From Rhabditoides inermis (taxonomy: Eukaryota; Nematoda; Chromadorea; Rhabditida; Rhabditidae): a stretch of DNA of 64,000 bases. Below, one piece after another: positions 61,089 through 64,000 of this stretch. The stretch is from contig CAWZYM010000144.1 of assembly GCA_963966185.1 (NCBI GenBank), positions 62,001 through 126,000 of the forward strand, given 5' to 3'. The notes under the pieces are model-generated. The model saw only the letters and a program-made list of their open reading frames with translations. It searched no databases and was not told the origin of the DNA. The position numbers and the translations under genes are program-made. Position 1 is the stretch's first letter. The number at the start of each line of letters is the position of its first letter.

Positions 61089-61270
61089 TGGGTAGGGGGG
61101 ATGGAGGGGCAGAGTGTAGAAGAAGAAAAAAGGTGTATTACCGTGTTATAAAAAATATAAATAAAATAAATAAAATAATATGTTATAAATAAAAAAAAAT
61201 ACGGCAAGGTGTTATTTGATATTACAAACAACAATAGTAGATGTAGAACGTTGTTGTGACACTGTTGCAG

Positions 61271-63160
61271 ATGTCGTCTGTGGACATGTACCAGCAGCAG
61301 TCGCAGTTCCCGCAGCACGGCCATCAGATGTATGGAGGACAGCATGGAGGATACGAACAGCACATGATGATCTTTTCCTCCAAGTGGAAACGAGTTACTC
61401 TTTTCATGAAAGATGGGCATTTATGTGTTGGTCCAGATGCGGTCTTCTCTGTCGACTGGTATGCTCAACTATCTCCCGCCCTCGCAGACTCCCCAACCCA
61501 TGCAACCATATGGAATGGAGCAGGTGAGTAGTGTTTGGGAGTTAGTTACTTTCCAGGGGGGGGGGGGCTATTAACAACTAATATCCTTTTGATCCTTGTA
61601 AATACCCTGATGCATACTATTTACAGCCGATGCACCCTGCCCCGCAGCAGTTCGGCATGCAGATGCACCCAATGTCTATGAGCAGCTATGAAGGATATGG
61701 GGGAGGACAGATGGGAGGAGGAGGGGGAGGAGGGCACATGCAGGGACAGCAGCCACAGATGGGGGAATGGTGGGTGGAGGGAGAGGGGGAGGGAGGGAGG
61801 GAGAGAGAGAGAGAGCGTGTTTAGATGCACCAGTCGATGTCGGATGCGTACGGTGGAATGGGGATGCAGCAGCAGTCACAACAGCCGATGCCGGGGGTGC
61901 AGCAGGTACGTGGGATTGGGATGGTATTATCATATCATTCTAGGAAAATTAATTTTCTCTTGTGATTTATTCTTTGTGTTAGGGCTGAAACATATGTATA
62001 GCAATGTCATGTGTTTGAGATGCAGCCAATGTTCGAGTGACCAACTGAGGCATGCAGCAGCAGGGAGGGGAACAAGGAGCAGGGTTCCAGCAGGTGGGTG
62101 GTGTGGGGTGTGGAGAAGAGTGTGCAGTTTCCTGATGTGTTGATAATGTTGTTCCACATAGTGTTAGTAGATGTAGTATAGGGTATTCCCCCCGTTCACG
62201 GTACGCTTGTTCACTCGCCGCATATTTTCCAGACATCATTTCATCGCATCTAGCTGCGCCATCGGTCCCCACGAAATAATTCGACCGCGCGATTCCCGAG
62301 CTTGGCGGTCTGATTTTAGGGAAATGAGGGTCATTTGCAAATCAAATGAAGCAGAGTTCTCCACCTTCTAGAACTAATAACTCAATTCAGAATGAGTTTC
62401 TTATCATGAAAATTTCACGATATGATCATACCCCCATTCCCCATAGATTGTCTTCAGCGATTTTTAATTCATCGATTAGTTCGTTAGATATCGATCGATA
62501 ACCACTTTTTTGGTCTTCTTATATAGGGATTTACGCCAAATCTAATAACTCTTTTCAAAGTTGTTAGATTCGCACCAAATTTTAATATGATATGCCTATC
62601 GACCACCCTGAAAGATTCATCTCGTTAGAATTTTGATTTTGTCGTTTGTTACCGTTATTAGGCTTGCCATCCAGGAGTTCAACTTTCTTAATGGTATCTG
62701 ATAGAACGCATGAATTTGAGAATATCCTTTATCTGCAACCATATAGTTGAGTCACATCCTAAGCTTCTGATCTCTCTCGCGTGCGCGAGAGGCGGCTTGA
62801 CCCCGCCCTCGCTGCTCTTACACACTGGGTCCCTAGACAATGCCTCTACAACCGAGAGTCACACATGACACCGTATTATAGTCCAAAAACCGTCAAAACC
62901 ACCTAACTTGCATAAAAACCTCGTCATTTCGCCCCTGTCTGATCGACCGCCGATAATTCGCGTACCGTGAAAATGGGGGATACCCTATAACATTTTATTA
63001 AAATTATTGATATTTCCTTTTTTTTCAGGGTATGATGCAGCAGGTGGATGGATCGAGAGGCGGGCAGATGATGCACCAAACGACCCCGCCTGTGTAGGTG
63101 AGAGAGCGGAGGGAGAGAGAAAGGAGAGGGAGAGAAAGAGAGAGAAAGAGAGAGAGAGAA

Positions 63161-63199
<39 letters not shown>

Positions 63200-63953
63200 G
63201 CGTCAGGGCTCGCAGGCTAACCCGCTGCAGCCCCTTCAGCAGCAGCAGAATACGCAGCGCAGCAGGCGCACGTGGGAGAACCAGACGTTCATCAAGAGCG
63301 AGAAGGACCTCGTCAACCAGCAAGACATGGTGCCCACCGCCCCCAACGAGCAGGTGAGCAGGGGGAAGAGGGAAGTCTATGCGAACGTTCCTAAAACTGT
63401 CCGCTGCCATATCCCATATTCAACCAGCGGACAGCGGACTAGTGACTATTTTCTGCGTTCTGCGACAGTTTCCGTAATTTGGGTTTGAGTTACCTGATTA
63501 TGTTATGTTATGGCAATTGATTTTTAGGAGCAGTATCGACCCGTCTCGCAGTAGATCTACGATCAGAGACTGTCGAAGGAGGACACTCGGCGCCGGAGAT
63601 TGGTGGGTGGAGGAGGAAGGAGTGGAGAGAGTGAGATGGGTGTTCAGATGTGATGCTCGCCCCTCCCCCGCAGCAGTCTCGAGTAATGCAGCAACAGCAG
63701 CAGCCGCAGTGCTCTCCTCTCAGGGATTCCAGTGGATGCCGAGTAGGTTGTGGGTTCTTGGTTCATGAACTGAATGCATACATGATTAATTTGATTACCC
63801 CATTGCACGGTACACGTCGTGTTAAAGCATATTGTTTACACATTGTTGTTGATCACTGTTGCAGTGGACATGGTGGATGGTCAGGGTGCGGCGCCGCCGG
63901 GTCCGGCATTCGTCGTCAGCGACGACCAGGCAGCCAACGATTTCGACAGGATT
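61271..63953 (+). CDS. Met/Gln/Gly-rich protein, unknown function
   Basis: Exons with GT-AG borders begin at 61271 after ttgcag (MSSVDMYQQQSQFPQHG, QMYGGQHGGYEQ). They continue at 61486-61524 (TPQPMQPYGMEQ), 61627-61770 (PAPQQFGMQMHPMSMSSYEG), about 61824-61905 (SDAYGGMGMQQQSQQ), 63029-63097 (MMQQVDGSRGGQMMHQ) and 63207-63353 (RTWENQTFIKSEKDLV, NQQDMVPTAPNEQ), with further pieces near 63529, 63674 and 63865-63953 (GPAFVVSDDQAANDFDRI). The composition fits a nuclear or chromatin co-regulator's disordered region, but no domain is visible. The 63529 piece runs into a TAG after RPVSQ unless spliced. The gene runs off the right edge. Whether it is continuous with the exons before 61.1 kb is unknown. 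Confidence 0.5.
62179..62987. mobile_element. MITE with 28-bp terminal inverted repeats, TA target
   Basis: Left end TAGGGTATTCCCCC and right end GGGGGATACCCTA are inverted repeats that continue through a tcacggtacgc block (about 28 bp, few mismatches). TA flanks both sides (62177-62178, 62988-62989). The 809-bp interior is non-coding. It lies in an intron of the Met/Gln-rich gene. Sequence and ends differ from the 55.3-kb MITE, so it is a separate family. Confidence 0.8.
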
Positions 63954-64000
63954 GTGAGTGCAGGCGAGAGAGGGGGAGGAGATGAGCTGGTCGTTCTTCG

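Overview
The window looks like nuclear DNA of an animal, most likely a nematode. Introns are short (about 50-90 bp), bounded by GT-AG and often T-rich at the acceptor. Two recognisable gene remnants (an ALG-1-type Argonaute and proteasome subunit RPN-7) read closest to my memory of the nematode proteins. No bacterial gene organisation, rRNA or CRISPR is present. The window is dominated by repeats, duplicated gene pieces and mobile DNA. All assignments come from reading the sequence; no database search was possible.

Layout. 1-5114: a 177-bp satellite, almost perfectly homogeneous. 5115-9216: dispersed repeats and intergenic DNA with no secure gene. 9217-29457: a tandem segmental duplication. 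Each copy starts with an array of a 277-bp repeat carrying a tRNA-like sequence (7 units in copy A, 4 in copy B). It then holds an intact macro-domain gene on + and a coiled-coil (Spindly/BICD-like) gene on -. The copies look almost identical, except that each has one different insertion of 2.1-2.4 kb that the other lacks. Both insertions have Helitron hallmarks (TC start, CTAG end, terminal hairpin, A|T target, related 5' ends). 30.3-36.0 kb, - strand: a histone-fold gene, a TRAPPC9-like gene, a decayed Argonaute copy and an orphan macro-domain tail. 37.1-38.1 kb, +: an Ala-rich gene of unknown function. 38.5-49.0 kb: about 39 copies of a roughly 235-bp exon-like satellite with (CT)n spacers, in three blocks separated by a duplicated linker. 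One inverted copy lies at 60.76 kb.

49.7-56.6 kb: a foldback element carrying tRNA-Asp-like sequence in its arms, further tRNA-like sequences, a third inverted partial copy of the duplicated segment (53.5-54.3 kb) fused to an unknown gene, and a MITE with TA target duplications. 56.8-57.9 kb: an rpn-7 pseudogene. 58.9-64 kb, +: exons of one or two low-complexity proteins, the second Met/Gln/Gly-rich and interrupted by another TA-flanked MITE.

The main biological signal is recent genome remodelling: paired Helitron insertions with matched empty sites, expanded exon-derived and tRNA-like arrays, and several gene copies whose frame is broken and later restored by short indels. The genes do not form an obvious pathway. 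The macro domain (ADP-ribose binding), TRAPPC9-like (vesicle tethering) and coiled-coil adaptor (dynein-type) genes are ordinary housekeeping types.
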